From: Streptoalloteichus hindustanus
GTDB taxonomy: Bacteria; Actinomycetota; Actinomycetes; Mycobacteriales; Pseudonocardiaceae
NCBI RefSeq assembly: GCF_900129375.1
Contig: NZ_FQVN01000006.1
Location: 496,001-560,000 of the forward strand
Reading direction: 5' to 3'
Length of the DNA: 64,000 bases
Shown here: piece by piece, positions 45,964 to 54,644 of the stretch
Layout of the letters: each line of letters opens with the position of its first letter
Numbering within the stretch: the stretch's first letter is position 1
Notes under the pieces: generated by a model
Seen by the model: the letters and a program-made list of their open reading frames with translations, nothing else
The model's database searches: none
What the model was told of the DNA's origin: nothing
Position numbers and translations under genes: made by a program

Positions 45964-47669
45964 GCCGCCCCCTCCTCGTTCGTCAGGTCGCTGCTCGTCA
46001 GGTCGGCGTCCGCCGGGTCGCTGTTCGTGAGGTCGCTGTTCTTCGGATCACTGTCTGTCAGGGAGGTGTCGGTCGCGTGGGCCGACGCGGCCTCCGCCAT
46101 GACCTCCGGCTCGGCGGGAGCCCCGGGGACGCGCTCGGCCCGGCAGGCGCGCGCCGCCTCCAGCACCGCGTCCACCAGGGCGTCCACGTCCTCGGCGGTC
46201 GCGGTCGGGTTCAGCAGGGTGAACTTCAGGCAGACCCGTCGCGGTGAGTCGGGACCGGCGGGGCGCACCGTCGTCCGGCCGACCAGCGCCCGCCCGCTCT
46301 CGGCCAGCAGCCGGCGCAGCGCGCCGTTGACCTCGTCGTCCAGCGCCGCGTCGTGGCCGTCCGGGGAGGTGGCGCGGTAGCGGAACACGACGGTGGTCAG
46401 CTCGGCAGGGGCGACCAGCTCCAGCTCCGGCTCCGCGCTGATCCGGCGCTGCGCGTGCAGGGCGAGGGCGTGGCACGCGTCCACCATCCGCCCCAGCCCG
46501 TGCCTGCCGTGCGCCAGCAGGGTCGCCGCGACCTTCACCGCGTCCGGCCGCCGGGTGGTCTGCAGGCTGCGGCCGAGCAGGCCGTCGTAGCCGGCGGCGG
46601 CGTCGTCGGCCGGGTTGAGGTAGGCGACCTCGCGGTCCAACGCGGCGAACGCGGTCGTGTCGGCGGTCAGGAGCACGCTGGCCGCCGCCGGCTGCCAGCC
46701 CAGTTTGTGCAGGTCGACCGTGACCGAGTCGGCGAGCTCCAGCCCGGCCAGCCGGTCGGCCAGCCGCTCGGAGAACAGGGCCCCGAAGCCGTAGGCGGCG
46801 TCGACGTGCAGCCAGACGCCGTGCTCGGCGGCCACCTCGGCGAGCTGGGGGAGCGGGTCGACCGCGCCGAAGTCCGTGGTGCCCGCCGTGGCCACGACCG
46901 CGAGCGGGGTGTGCTTGCCGTCCAGCCGGTGCAGCAGCGCCCGCACCACCTCGGGCCGCATCCGGCCCCGGCCGTCGACCGGGACCGGCCGGACGGCGGA
47001 CTCGCCGAGGCCCAGCGCCGCGCAGGCCCGGTGCACCGAGAAGTGCGCCAGCTCCGAGCAGAGCACCACCGGTCGGGGCAGCGCCGCCACCCCGTGCCGC
47101 CGCACGTCCAGGCCCAGCCGAGTGGCGGCGGCGTCCCTGGCGAGCAGCAGGGCGAGCAGGTTGGACAGGGAGCCGCCGGGGGTCAGCACCCCGTCGGCCC
47201 GTTCGCCGAGCCCGGCCAGCCCGGCCAGCGCGGCGACCACCCAGCGCTCCACGGCCAGCGTGGCCGGCCCGGAGTCGTAGGTGTCCAACGAGGCGTTGCC
47301 GGCGCTGGCCAGGGCGTCGGCGGCCACCGCGACCGTGAGCGGCGGCGGTTGCAGGTGGGCGGCGGCCAGCGGGTGGGCGAGGTCGACGCCGTGGCCGACG
47401 AGCACCCTGGCCAGCCGGTGCAGCGCGGCCTCCTGGCCGATGCCGGTCCTGGGCAGCGCCGGGGGGCCCAGCGCCTCGGCGGCGGAGCGGAGCACGTCGG
47501 CCGGGGCGCCGGTGGGCAGCGGGCCGGCCGGCCGGGACGCGGCGAGCGCGGCGCCCACGGCCGAGGCGAACGCGGTGGAGGTCGCGAGCAGGCCCTCGGG
47601 GGAGCCGGCCAGCAGGTCGGGGGCGAACCAGGCGGCGGAGCGGGATGGGGCCTGGGCGGTGGGAATCAC
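45960..47669 (-). CDS. PLP-dependent group II decarboxylase (RhbB/DesA-like)
   Basis: This 569-aa enzyme makes the diamine for the siderophore. Motifs are GVLTPGGSLSNLLALLLARD, VVATAGTTDFGAVDPL, WLHVDAAYGFGALFS and the PLP lysine in SVTVDLHKLGWQP. Lysine (to cadaverine) or 2,4-diaminobutyrate (to diaminopropane) are the two likely substrates. The C-terminus ends in a degenerate pentapeptide repeat (SDLTN-like) of six units. The GTG at 47669 has GGAGG 4 nt upstream, and an iron box lies 31 bp upstream. It is the first gene of the operon. Confidence 0.9.
   Translation of the reverse strand: MIPTAQAPSRSAAWFAPDLLAGSPEGLLATSTAFASAVGAALAASRPAGPLPTGAPADVLRSAAEALGPPALPRTGIGQEAALHRLARVLVGHGVDLAHPLAAAHLQPPPLTVAVAADALASAGNASLDTYDSGPATLAVERWVVAALAGLAGLGERADGVLTPGGSLSNLLALLLARDAAATRLGLDVRRHGVAALPRPVVLCSELAHFSVHRACAALGLGESAVRPVPVDGRGRMRPEVVRALLHRLDGKHTPLAVVATAGTTDFGAVDPLPQLAEVAAEHGVWLHVDAAYGFGALFSERLADRLAGLELADSVTVDLHKLGWQPAAASVLLTADTTAFAALDREVAYLNPADDAAAGYDGLLGRSLQTTRRPDAVKVAATLLAHGRHGLGRMVDACHALALHAQRRISAEPELELVAPAELTTVVFRYRATSPDGHDAALDDEVNGALRRLLAESGRALVGRTTVRPAGPDSPRRVCLKFTLLNPTATAEDVDALVDAVLEAARACRAERVPGAPAEPEVMAEAASAHATDTSLTDSDPKNSDLTNSDPADADLTSSDLTNEEGAA
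45979..46068. repeat. Six degenerate 15-bp tandem repeats at the decarboxylase 3' end
   Basis: Units begin at 45979, 45994, 46009, 46024, 46039 and 46054 and resemble ttcgtcaggtcgctg. They encode SDLTN-like pentapeptides in frame. Confidence 0.75.
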
Positions 47670-47699
47670 TGCACCTCCGCTGGGGGCGGAACGGAGTAG

Positions 47700-47718
47700 T
47701 TAGGTAAGGCTTACCTCA
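47700..47718 (-). promoter_or_regulatory. IdeR/DmdR-type iron box of the siderophore operon
   Basis: TTAGGTAAGGCTTACCTCA matches the known 19-bp actinobacterial iron box TTAGGTTAGGCTAACCTAA at 16 positions, with conserved outer half-sites. It sits 31 bp before the decarboxylase start, so the operon should be repressed by the iron-loaded regulator. Confidence 0.9.
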
Positions 47719-47728
47719 GTGACTCTCG

Positions 47729-47740
47729 TGACAGCTGTCA
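47729..47740. promoter_or_regulatory. Palindrome TGACAGCTGTCA beside the iron box
   Basis: A perfect 12-bp palindrome lies 10 bp from the iron box, in the divergent spacer towards the DUF948 gene. No regulator is known to me for it. Confidence 0.4.
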
Positions 47741-47941
47741 AGGGGGAAACGCGTGGGGCGGGCGTACGTCACGCGTTCAGGGCGGCGCGGTAGCCTGACC
47801 CGCGATCACGGCCGGACGCCTCGCGTCGGCCGGCGTGGCGTCAGGCGGCCGAGGTCGGTTGCGTGAGCACGCGACAATGCAACGGACACCGACGGACCGG
47901 CGGGCGTGCCGCCGGCCGTCCCGCGAAACTCAGGAGGGCAC

Positions 47942-48352
47942 GTGTCGCCAGGGCAGATCGCGGCGCTCATCGCAGCGGGCGCCTTCGTGCTGCTGGTGCT
48001 GCTGCTGGCGATCCCGCTGATCAAGCTGGGCCGTACCCTCGACGAGGCGACCATCGCCATCCGCAAGGCGCACGAGAACAGCACCCCGTTGTTCACCGAG
48101 GCCAACACCACGTTGACCCACGTGAACACCCAGTTGGAGCGGGTCGACGGCATCACGGCGAACGCCCGGGCCGTCACCGGCAACGTCTCCGCGCTGACCT
48201 CGCTGTTCACCGCCACCCTCGGCGGACCGCTGGTCAAGGCCGCCGCGCTGTCCTACGGCGTGAGCAAGGCCGTGCGCGCCCGGCGCGCCAGGAAGTCGGG
48301 CGCCGACACCGGCGCCGGCCGGACCCGTCGTGGTCGGGGAGGTCGCAAGTGA
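47942..48352 (+). CDS. DUF948 family membrane protein
   Basis: This 136-aa protein starts with one membrane helix (IAALIAAGAFVLLVLLLAIPLI). A long amphipathic helix follows (LGRTLDEATIAIRKAHEN to LFTATLGGPLVKAAALSYGVSKAV), then a basic tail, the DUF948 pattern. Bacillus relatives have been linked to general stress, but the function here is unknown. GTG at 47942 follows AGGAGGG. Its stop overlaps the next start. Confidence 0.8.
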   Translation: MSPGQIAALIAAGAFVLLVLLLAIPLIKLGRTLDEATIAIRKAHENSTPLFTEANTTLTHVNTQLERVDGITANARAVTGNVSALTSLFTATLGGPLVKAAALSYGVSKAVRARRARKSGADTGAGRTRRGRGGRK

Positions 48353-48714
48353 GCCGGCTGTTCTGGTTCGCCCTCGGCGCGGTCGCGGGCGTGGTGGCCA
48401 CCAGGAAGGCCACCGAGACCGCGCGCCAGGCCACCCCGGCCGGTATCGCGGCCAACGTCTCGGACGCGCTCCGCGAGCTGGCCGGCGCGGTCGGCTCCTT
48501 CGGCGCCGAGGTGCGCGCCGGCATGACGGAGCGGGAGCGGGAGCTGCACCACGTCGTGGAGCGCCGCACCGGCGCCCTGGAGGGCGGCTCGGGCGGCTGG
48601 ACCCCGCCCGCCGCCCTGCCGTGGGCGGGCAGCGACCTCGGGCAGGACACGACCGCGCGCCGCTCGTCGGCCCGCCGGTCGCCCGGCGCGCGAGCGCGCC
48701 GGGCGGGAGGCTGA
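48349..48714 (+). CDS. Small conserved actinobacterial membrane-associated protein
   Basis: This 121-aa protein has a short N-terminal helix (LFWFALGAVAGVVATRKAT), an amphipathic segment (NVSDALRELAGAVGSFGAEVRAGMTERERE) and a basic, Ala/Arg-rich tail. It is commonly found directly after DUF948 and before alaS in actinobacteria (as I recall). GTG overlaps the DUF948 stop. The function is unknown. Confidence 0.7.
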   Translation: MSRLFWFALGAVAGVVATRKATETARQATPAGIAANVSDALRELAGAVGSFGAEVRAGMTERERELHHVVERRTGALEGGSGGWTPPAALPWAGSDLGQDTTARRSSARRSPGARARRAGG

Positions 48715-48855
48715 TCCCAGCCCACCCGCAGCGCCGACGTGGGCTCCGCCCACGCCTGAGCGCCGCCGCCTCCCGCCGTCACCCGCCCGCCACAGCCACC
48801 GCTGCCGTCGGCCGCAGAGGTACCGTCGACGCAGCCCACCGCGAGGAACACCACC

Positions 48856-51531
48856 GTGCAGACCCACGAGATCCGCAAGCGCTTCCTTGAGCACTTCGAG
48901 CGCAACGGCCACACCGTCGTGCCGAGCGCCTCGCTCATCCTGGACGACCCGAACCTGCTGTTCGTCAACGCCGGGATGGTCCAGTTCAAGCCGTACTTCC
49001 TCGGTGAGGCGCCGCCGCCGTACAAGCGCGCGACCAGCATCCAGAAGTGCGTGCGCACCGGCGACATCGAGAATGTCGGCCTCACCACACGGCACAACAC
49101 GTTCTTCCAGATGGCCGGCAACTTCTCGTTCGGCGACTACTTCAAGGAAGGCGCCATCGAGCTGGCCTGGGAGCTGGTGACCAAGAGCCAGGACGAGGGC
49201 GGCTACGGCTTCTCGCCCGACCGCATCTGGGTCACCGTCTACCAGGACGACGACGAGGCCATCGCGCTCTGGAAGAAGATCGCCGGCCTGCCCGAGGAGC
49301 GCATCCAGCGCCGCGGCGGCGACGACAACTACTGGGACATGGGCGTGCCCGGCCCCGGCGGCCCGTGCTCGGAGATCTACTACGACCGCGGCCCGGAGTA
49401 CGGCAGGGACGGCGGCCCCGTCGTCGACGAGGACCGGTACCTGGAGATCTGGAACCTCGTCTTCATGCAGGACGAGCGCGGCGAGCTCAGCCCCAAGAAG
49501 GGCCACCCGCCGATCGGCGAGCTGCCGACCAAGAACATCGACACCGGCATGGGCATGGAGCGGGTTGCCTACCTGCTCCAGGGCGTGGACAACGTCTACG
49601 AGACCGACCTGGTCCGCCCGGTGATCGCCAGGGCCGAGGAGCTGACCGGCCGCCGGTACGGCGTCAACCCGGAGGACGACGTCCGGTTCCGGGTCATCGC
49701 CGACCACGCCCGCAGCGGCGTCATGCTCGTCGGCGACGGCGTCACCCCGGGCAACGAGGCGCGCGGCTACGTGCTGCGCCGGCTGCTGCGCCGCATCGTG
49801 CGCTCGGCCAGGCTGCTCGGCACCAGCGAGCCGGTCCTCGGCACGTTCGCCGAGGTCGTGCGGGACGCGATGGGGCCGGCCTACCCCGAGCTGGCGACCG
49901 ACTTCGAGCGCATCCACCGGGTGGTCACCGCCGAGGAGAACACCTTCCTCCAGACCCTGAGCACCGGCACCAGGATCTTCGACGTCGCGGTGGCCGAGAC
50001 CAAGTCGGCCGGGCGCAGCCTGCTGACCGGCGACAAGGCGTTCCAGCTCCACGACACCTACGGCTTCCCCATCGACCTCACCCTGGAGATGGCGGCCGAG
50101 CAGGGGCTGGCCGTCGACGAGGACGGCTTCCGCAAGCTCATGGCCGAGCAGCGGGCCAGGGCCAAGGCCGACGCGGCGGCCCGCAAGACCGGCCACGGCG
50201 ACCGGACCGTCTACCGCGAGCTGCTGGAGCAGGGCGCCACCGAGTTCACCGGCTACCAGGAGCTGGCCAGCGAGGCGACGGTGCGCGGCCTGGTCCGCGA
50301 GGGCCAGCGCATCCGCTCCGCCGGCGAGGGCGAGATCGTCGAGCTGGTGCTCGACCGCACCCCGCTCTACGCGGAGTCCGGCGGCCAGGAGAGCGACGCC
50401 GGCACGATCACCTCGCCGAACGCCGAGCTGGAGGTGCTCGACGTCCAGAAGGTGGCCCGCAAGCTGTGGGTGCACCAGGTGCGGGTGCGCAGCGGCGAGA
50501 TCGCCGAGGGCCAGCACGTGATCGCCCAGGTCGACCCCGAGTGGCGGGTGGGCGCGCGGCAGGCGCACTCCGGCACGCACGTCGTGCACGCGGCCCTGCG
50601 CGAGGTGCTCGGCCCGTCGGCGCTGCAGAGCGGCTCCTACAACAAGCCGGGCTACCTGCGGCTGGACTTCGCGTGGACCTCCGCGCTGTCGGCCGAGACC
50701 CGCAGCGAGATCGAGGAGGTGTCCAACCTCGCGGTGCGGCGTGACCTGCCGGTGCGGGTCGTGCACGCCTCGCTGCCCGAGGCCCAGCGGATGGGCGCGC
50801 TGGCGCTGTTCGGCGAGACCTACGACGAGACCGTGCGGGTGGTCGAGATCGGCGGCCCGTGGTCGCGGGAGCTGTGCGGTGGCACGCACGTCGACCACTC
50901 CTCGCAGATCGGCCCGGTGATGCTGCTCGGCGAGTCGTCGGTGGGCTCGGGCGTGCGCCGCCTGGAGGCCTACGTCGGCATCGAGGCGTTCCGCCACCTG
51001 GCCAGGGAGCGGGCGCTGGTGCAGAACATCGCCGGCATGCTCAAGGTGCCCAACGAGGAGCTGCCCGGCCGGATCGAGAGCCTGGTCGAGCGGCTGCGCG
51101 CGGCGGAGAAGGAGCTGGAGCGGCTGCGCGCCGCCCAGCTGCTGTCGAACGTGGGCGGGCTCGCCGACGCCGCCGAGGACGTGCGCGGCACCGCGCTGGT
51201 CGCCACCGCCCTGCCGGACGGCGTCGGCGGCAACGACCTGCGCCAGGTGGCCACCGAGGTGCGCAACCGGCTGGGCGGCCGGCCCGGCGTGGTCGCGCTC
51301 TTCTCGGCCGACCCGGCCGCCGGCAAGGTGAACTTCGTCGTGGCCACCACCCCGGCGGCGCGCGAGGCCGGGCTGGCCGCCGGCAAGCTCGTGCCCAGCT
51401 TCGCCGCCGAGGTCGGCGGCCGGGGCGGTGGCAAGCCGGACATGGCCCAGGGCGGCGGCACCAACCCCGCGGGCGTGCCGGGCGCCATCGTCGCCCTGCG
51501 CGCCGCCCTTGAGGGGACGGCAGGGGCGTGA
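48856..51531 (+). CDS. alaS: Alanyl-tRNA synthetase
   Basis: AlaRS charges tRNA-Ala and edits Ser/Gly mischarging. The 891-aa protein has the class II start ([20 protein letters not shown]), [20 protein letters not shown] and [17 protein letters not shown]. The editing domain has zinc ligands in [11 protein letters not shown] and [13 protein letters not shown]. The C-Ala/DHHA1 domain ([15 protein letters not shown]) is intact. GTG at 48856. Its stop overlaps the yqgF start by 4 bp. Confidence 0.97.
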   Translation: MQTHEIRKRFLEHFERNGHTVVPSASLILDDPNLLFVNAGMVQFKPYFLGEAPPPYKRATSIQKCVRTGDIENVGLTTRHNTFFQMAGNFSFGDYFKEGAIELAWELVTKSQDEGGYGFSPDRIWVTVYQDDDEAIALWKKIAGLPEERIQRRGGDDNYWDMGVPGPGGPCSEIYYDRGPEYGRDGGPVVDEDRYLEIWNLVFMQDERGELSPKKGHPPIGELPTKNIDTGMGMERVAYLLQGVDNVYETDLVRPVIARAEELTGRRYGVNPEDDVRFRVIADHARSGVMLVGDGVTPGNEARGYVLRRLLRRIVRSARLLGTSEPVLGTFAEVVRDAMGPAYPELATDFERIHRVVTAEENTFLQTLSTGTRIFDVAVAETKSAGRSLLTGDKAFQLHDTYGFPIDLTLEMAAEQGLAVDEDGFRKLMAEQRARAKADAAARKTGHGDRTVYRELLEQGATEFTGYQELASEATVRGLVREGQRIRSAGEGEIVELVLDRTPLYAESGGQESDAGTITSPNAELEVLDVQKVARKLWVHQVRVRSGEIAEGQHVIAQVDPEWRVGARQAHSGTHVVHAALREVLGPSALQSGSYNKPGYLRLDFAWTSALSAETRSEIEEVSNLAVRRDLPVRVVHASLPEAQRMGALALFGETYDETVRVVEIGGPWSRELCGGTHVDHSSQIGPVMLLGESSVGSGVRRLEAYVGIEAFRHLARERALVQNIAGMLKVPNEELPGRIESLVERLRAAEKELERLRAAQLLSNVGGLADAAEDVRGTALVATALPDGVGGNDLRQVATEVRNRLGGRPGVVALFSADPAAGKVNFVVATTPAAREAGLAAGKLVPSFAAEVGGRGGGKPDMAQGGGTNPAGVPGAIVALRAALEGTAGA

Positions 51532-52013
51532 GTCGCCCGTCGCCGGGCCGTCAGCCCGACCGCCCGGGGGCGGACGACCCCGGGCGGGGCCGGCGGCTCG
51601 GCGTGGACGTCGGGGCGGTGCGCGTCGGGGTGGCGCTGAGCGATCCCGCCCCGCTGCTCGCCAGCCCGCTGGTTACCCTGGCCAGGGACGAGGCGGCGGG
51701 CGCCGACCTGGACGCGCTGGCCGCGCTCGTGGCCGAGCACGAGGTGGTCGAGGTGGTGGTGGGCCTGCCCAGGACGCTCGCCGGTCGCCACGGCCCGGCG
51801 GCCGAGGCCGCGGTCGGCTACGCCGACGCCCTCGCCGCCCGGGTGGCCCCGGTGCCCGTGCGCCTGGCCGACGAGCGGCTCACCACGGTGTCCGCCACCC
51901 GGATGCTCAGCGACCGCGGGGTGCGGGGCCGGCGGCAGCGGGCGGTCGTCGACCAGGCCGCCGCGGTGGAGATCCTGCAGTCCTGGTTGGACGCGCGGAA
52001 GGGCGGCTCGTGA
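51528..52013 (+). CDS. yqgF: RuvX/YqgF family pre-16S rRNA nuclease
   Basis: This 161-aa protein has an RNase H-like fold: [17 protein letters not shown] (first Asp), [19 protein letters not shown] and [18 protein letters not shown]. The family matures 16S rRNA ends and was first linked to Holliday junctions. Mycobacteria have the same alaS-yqgF-mltG order. It is coupled to both neighbours by 4-bp overlaps. Confidence 0.92.
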   Translation: MSRPSPGRQPDRPGADDPGRGRRLGVDVGAVRVGVALSDPAPLLASPLVTLARDEAAGADLDALAALVAEHEVVEVVVGLPRTLAGRHGPAAEAAVGYADALAARVAPVPVRLADERLTTVSATRMLSDRGVRGRRQRAVVDQAAAVEILQSWLDARKGGS

Positions 52014-53218
52014 CCGACGACCTCGGACTGTTCGCCGACACCACGGACGACGCCGGCGCCGGGAGCGCCGAGGACCCGGCGGCGCGCGGCCGCGGCAAGC
52101 GGCGGCGGATCACCACCATCGCGGTCGCCGTCGCCGGTCTGCTGATCATCGCCGGCGGCGGCTGGTACGCGATGTCGCTGTTCGGCGGCTTCGGCGGGTA
52201 CGAGGACTTCGAGGGCGCGGGCGAGCAGGACGTCGTGGTCCGGGTCGAGAACGGCGACCTGCTGGCCAAGATCGGCAACCGACTGACCCAGCAGGGCGTG
52301 GTGGGCAGCGTGAAGGCGTTCACCAAGGCCGCGGAGAAGAACGCCAAGGCCAGCGGTGTCCAGGCCGGTTACTACGTGCTGAAGACGAAGATGTCCGGCG
52401 AGGCCGCCGTGACCCGCCTGGTCGACCCGAAGGCGCGGGTCGGCGCCTTCGAGGTCCGGGGCGGCCAGCAGCTCGACGACACGACCGACAACGCCGGCAA
52501 GATCTACGAGGGCATCCTCACCAAGATCTCCAAGGCGAGCTGCGCCACCCTGAACGGCAAGGAGACCTGCGTCCCGGTCGACCAGCTCAGGGCGGCCGCC
52601 GAGCAGGCGGACCCGGCGTCGCTGGGGGTGCCGGGTTGGGCGCTGCCGAGCGTGGCCAAGGCGGAGCCGAAGCGCCGGCTGGAGGGCCTGGTCGTCCCCG
52701 GCAACTACGACGTCAAGCCCGGCTCCGACGCGGAGGAGCTGCTGCGCGAGGTGCTGAAGATCTCGTCGCTGCGGTTGCAGGCCGCCGGGCTGCCGGACAG
52801 CACCGCCGACAGCGGGTTCAGCCCGTACGAGGTGTTGGTGATGGCGTCGTTGGTGGAGCGCGAGGCCCTCACCAAGGACTTCGGCAAGGTCGGCAGGGTC
52901 ATCTACAACCGGCTCGCCGAGAACCACAAGCTGGAATTCGACTCGACCGTGAACTACCTGCTGTTCAAGCAGCACATCGCGACCGACGACAATGCCCGGC
53001 GCCAGCAGAGCCCGTACAACACGTACGAGTCGAGGGGCCTGCCGCCGACCCCGATCTCCGCGCCCAGCAAGCAGGCGATCGAGGCGGCCACCAAGCCGGA
53101 GCCCGGCAAGTGGTTCTACTTCGTGGCGTGCGAGAAGGACGGCACCACCTGCTTCGCCGTGACCTACCCCGAGCAGCAGGAGAACGAGCGGAAGGCCCGG
53201 GCGAACGGGGTGTTCTGA
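52010..53218 (+). CDS. mltG: Endolytic murein transglycosylase MltG
   Basis: MltG cleaves nascent peptidoglycan and helps end glycan strands. The 402-aa protein has a cytoplasmic acidic start, one helix ([22 protein letters not shown]), a LysM-like region and the catalytic part with [20 protein letters not shown] (catalytic Glu in VERE), [20 protein letters not shown] and [20 protein letters not shown] Cys pair ([11 protein letters not shown]) within a loop may form a disulfide. GTG overlaps the yqgF stop. Confidence 0.94.
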   Translation: MTDDLGLFADTTDDAGAGSAEDPAARGRGKRRRITTIAVAVAGLLIIAGGGWYAMSLFGGFGGYEDFEGAGEQDVVVRVENGDLLAKIGNRLTQQGVVGSVKAFTKAAEKNAKASGVQAGYYVLKTKMSGEAAVTRLVDPKARVGAFEVRGGQQLDDTTDNAGKIYEGILTKISKASCATLNGKETCVPVDQLRAAAEQADPASLGVPGWALPSVAKAEPKRRLEGLVVPGNYDVKPGSDAEELLREVLKISSLRLQAAGLPDSTADSGFSPYEVLVMASLVEREALTKDFGKVGRVIYNRLAENHKLEFDSTVNYLLFKQHIATDDNARRQQSPYNTYESRGLPPTPISAPSKQAIEAATKPEPGKWFYFVACEKDGTTCFAVTYPEQQENERKARANGVF

Positions 53219-53226
53219 GCCCCGCC

Positions 53227-53268
53227 CGCGTTCCCGGCGTCGATGACGGGAAAGCCGCCGGGAACGCG
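53227..53268 (+). terminator. Stem-loop after mltG
   Basis: A perfect 12-bp stem, 53227-53238 with 53257-53268, has an 18-nt loop and lies directly after the alaS-yqgF-mltG genes. Confidence 0.6.
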
Positions 53269-53346
53269 GCCGGGCGTTCTCCCCGCTGTTCCCGTGAATT
53301 CCCCGAGCGCTCCCGGGCGCGTTTCTGGCCGGTATAGGGTGGGAAT

Positions 53347-54201
53347 GTGACGTCTCGGCGGGCGGCGGTCCTCGGATCGCCGATCGAGCACTCCCTGTCC
53401 CCAGTGCTGCACCGCGCGGCCTACGCGGCCCTGGGTTTGGACGACTGGGGCTACGACCGGGTCGAGTGCGACGACGCGCGGCTGCCCTCGCTGCTGGCCT
53501 CCCTCGGCCCCGAGTGGGTCGGGCTCTCCGTCACCATGCCTGGCAAGCGCGTCGCCCTGGCCTCGGCCGACGAGGCGACCGAGCGCGCGGTCGTCGTGGC
53601 CGCCGCGAACACCCTGGTCCGGCTGCCCGACGGCGGCTGGCGGGCGGACTGCACGGACATCGACGGAGTGGTGGGCGCGTTGCGCGCGGCCGGCGGCTAC
53701 CAGGGCGAACCCGGCGGCTCCGCCCTCCTGCTGGGCGCGGGCGGCACCGCGTTGGCGGCCCTGGCCGGGCTCGCCGAGCTGGGCGTGGCCGACGTGCGGC
53801 TCGTCGTGCGCGACCCCGCCAGGGCCGGCGACGCGCTGGCCTGCGCGGAGCGCCTCGGGCTGCGCGCGGAGGCGCTGCGCTGGGCCGACGTCGACCTCGG
53901 CGAGCTCGCCGCGCGGGCCGACGTCGCGGTCAGCACCGTGCCGGCCGGCGTCGCCGACGCCGAGGCCGCGCGGCTCGCCGCCGCGCCGTGCGTGTTGGAC
54001 GTGGTCTACCACCCGTGGCCGACGCCGCTGGCCACGGCGGTGGCGGCCCGTGGCGGCCGCCTGGCCACCGGGCTGGACATGTTGTTGCACCAGGCGTTCG
54101 GCCAGGTCGAGCAGTTCACGGGCCGGAGCGCGCCGAGGGCGGCGATGCGGGACGCACTGCGCTCCGCGACCGGCGACGTGCTGCCGCTCCCGCTCGACTG
54201 A
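53347..54201 (+). CDS. aroE: Shikimate dehydrogenase
   Basis: AroE reduces 3-dehydroshikimate with NADPH. The 284-aa protein has the substrate site GSPIEHSLSPVLHRAAY, the catalytic Lys in VTMPGKRVALA, NTLVRLPDGGWRADCTDIDG and the dinucleotide motif LLLGAGGTALAALAGLAELG. GLDMLLHQAFGQVEQFTG closes the protein. GTG at 53347. The other shikimate genes are 4.5 kb downstream, past a PTS locus. Confidence 0.94.
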   Translation: MTSRRAAVLGSPIEHSLSPVLHRAAYAALGLDDWGYDRVECDDARLPSLLASLGPEWVGLSVTMPGKRVALASADEATERAVVVAAANTLVRLPDGGWRADCTDIDGVVGALRAAGGYQGEPGGSALLLGAGGTALAALAGLAELGVADVRLVVRDPARAGDALACAERLGLRAEALRWADVDLGELAARADVAVSTVPAGVADAEAARLAAAPCVLDVVYHPWPTPLATAVAARGGRLATGLDMLLHQAFGQVEQFTGRSAPRAAMRDALRSATGDVLPLPLD

Positions 54202-54256
54202 GCTCGACTGACGCGGCGCCTGCCGTCCGAGCCTCGGCCGGTGGTCCCGACGAAGA

Positions 54257-54302
54257 ACGGGGTCCCACCGTCCGGTCGGGGGCTCGGACGGTGGGACCCC
54301 GT
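54257..54302. terminator. Convergent terminator aroE / ptsH
   Basis: A perfect 18-bp stem, 54257-54274 with 54285-54302, has a 10-nt loop and lies between convergent genes. Confidence 0.9.
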
Positions 54303-54340
54303 GACCCGGCCGGAGCCGGGTTCTCGGTGGAGTCGCCTGT

Positions 54341-54610
54341 TCAGCTCGCGTCGAGGTCGGTCGCGATGAGCGCGGCGACCGCCTCCAGCGCGGTCTCGGC
54401 GCCCTCGCCCTCGGCGGTGAGCACGACCTCGTCGCCGTGCATCGCGCCCAGCGTCATCAGCCCCAGGACGCTGGCCGCCTCCACCGGCTGGCCGCCCTCC
54501 TTGCGGATGGTGACCTTGACCGACTGCTCGGCGGCGGTCCTGGCCAGCATCGCGGCGGGCCGGGCGTGCAGGCCGACCTTGCTGGCGACGACGACCCGTC
54601 GTTCCGGCAT
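54341..54610 (-). CDS. ptsH: PTS phosphocarrier protein HPr
   Basis: HPr passes phosphate from EI to sugar-specific IIA. The 89-aa protein has the active His15 in VGLHARPAAML and the regulatory Ser47 region VEAASVLGLMTLGA, so HPr-kinase style control is chemically possible, although actinomycetes generally lack the kinase. It ends the gntR-ptsC-ptsH set, 34 bp after the IIC gene. No EI gene lies in the window. Confidence 0.93.
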   Translation of the reverse strand: MPERRVVVASKVGLHARPAAMLARTAAEQSVKVTIRKEGGQPVEAASVLGLMTLGAMHGDEVVLTAEGEGAETALEAVAALIATDLDAS

Positions 54611-54644
54611 GGTGTTCCTCTCTCCTACGGTCGGGTGATGACGC

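Noticed and set aside
48715-48855. T-box or other riboswitch ahead of alaS
   Set aside because: No T-box sequence, specifier loop or terminator/antiterminator pair could be recognised; the spacer is short and GC-rich.
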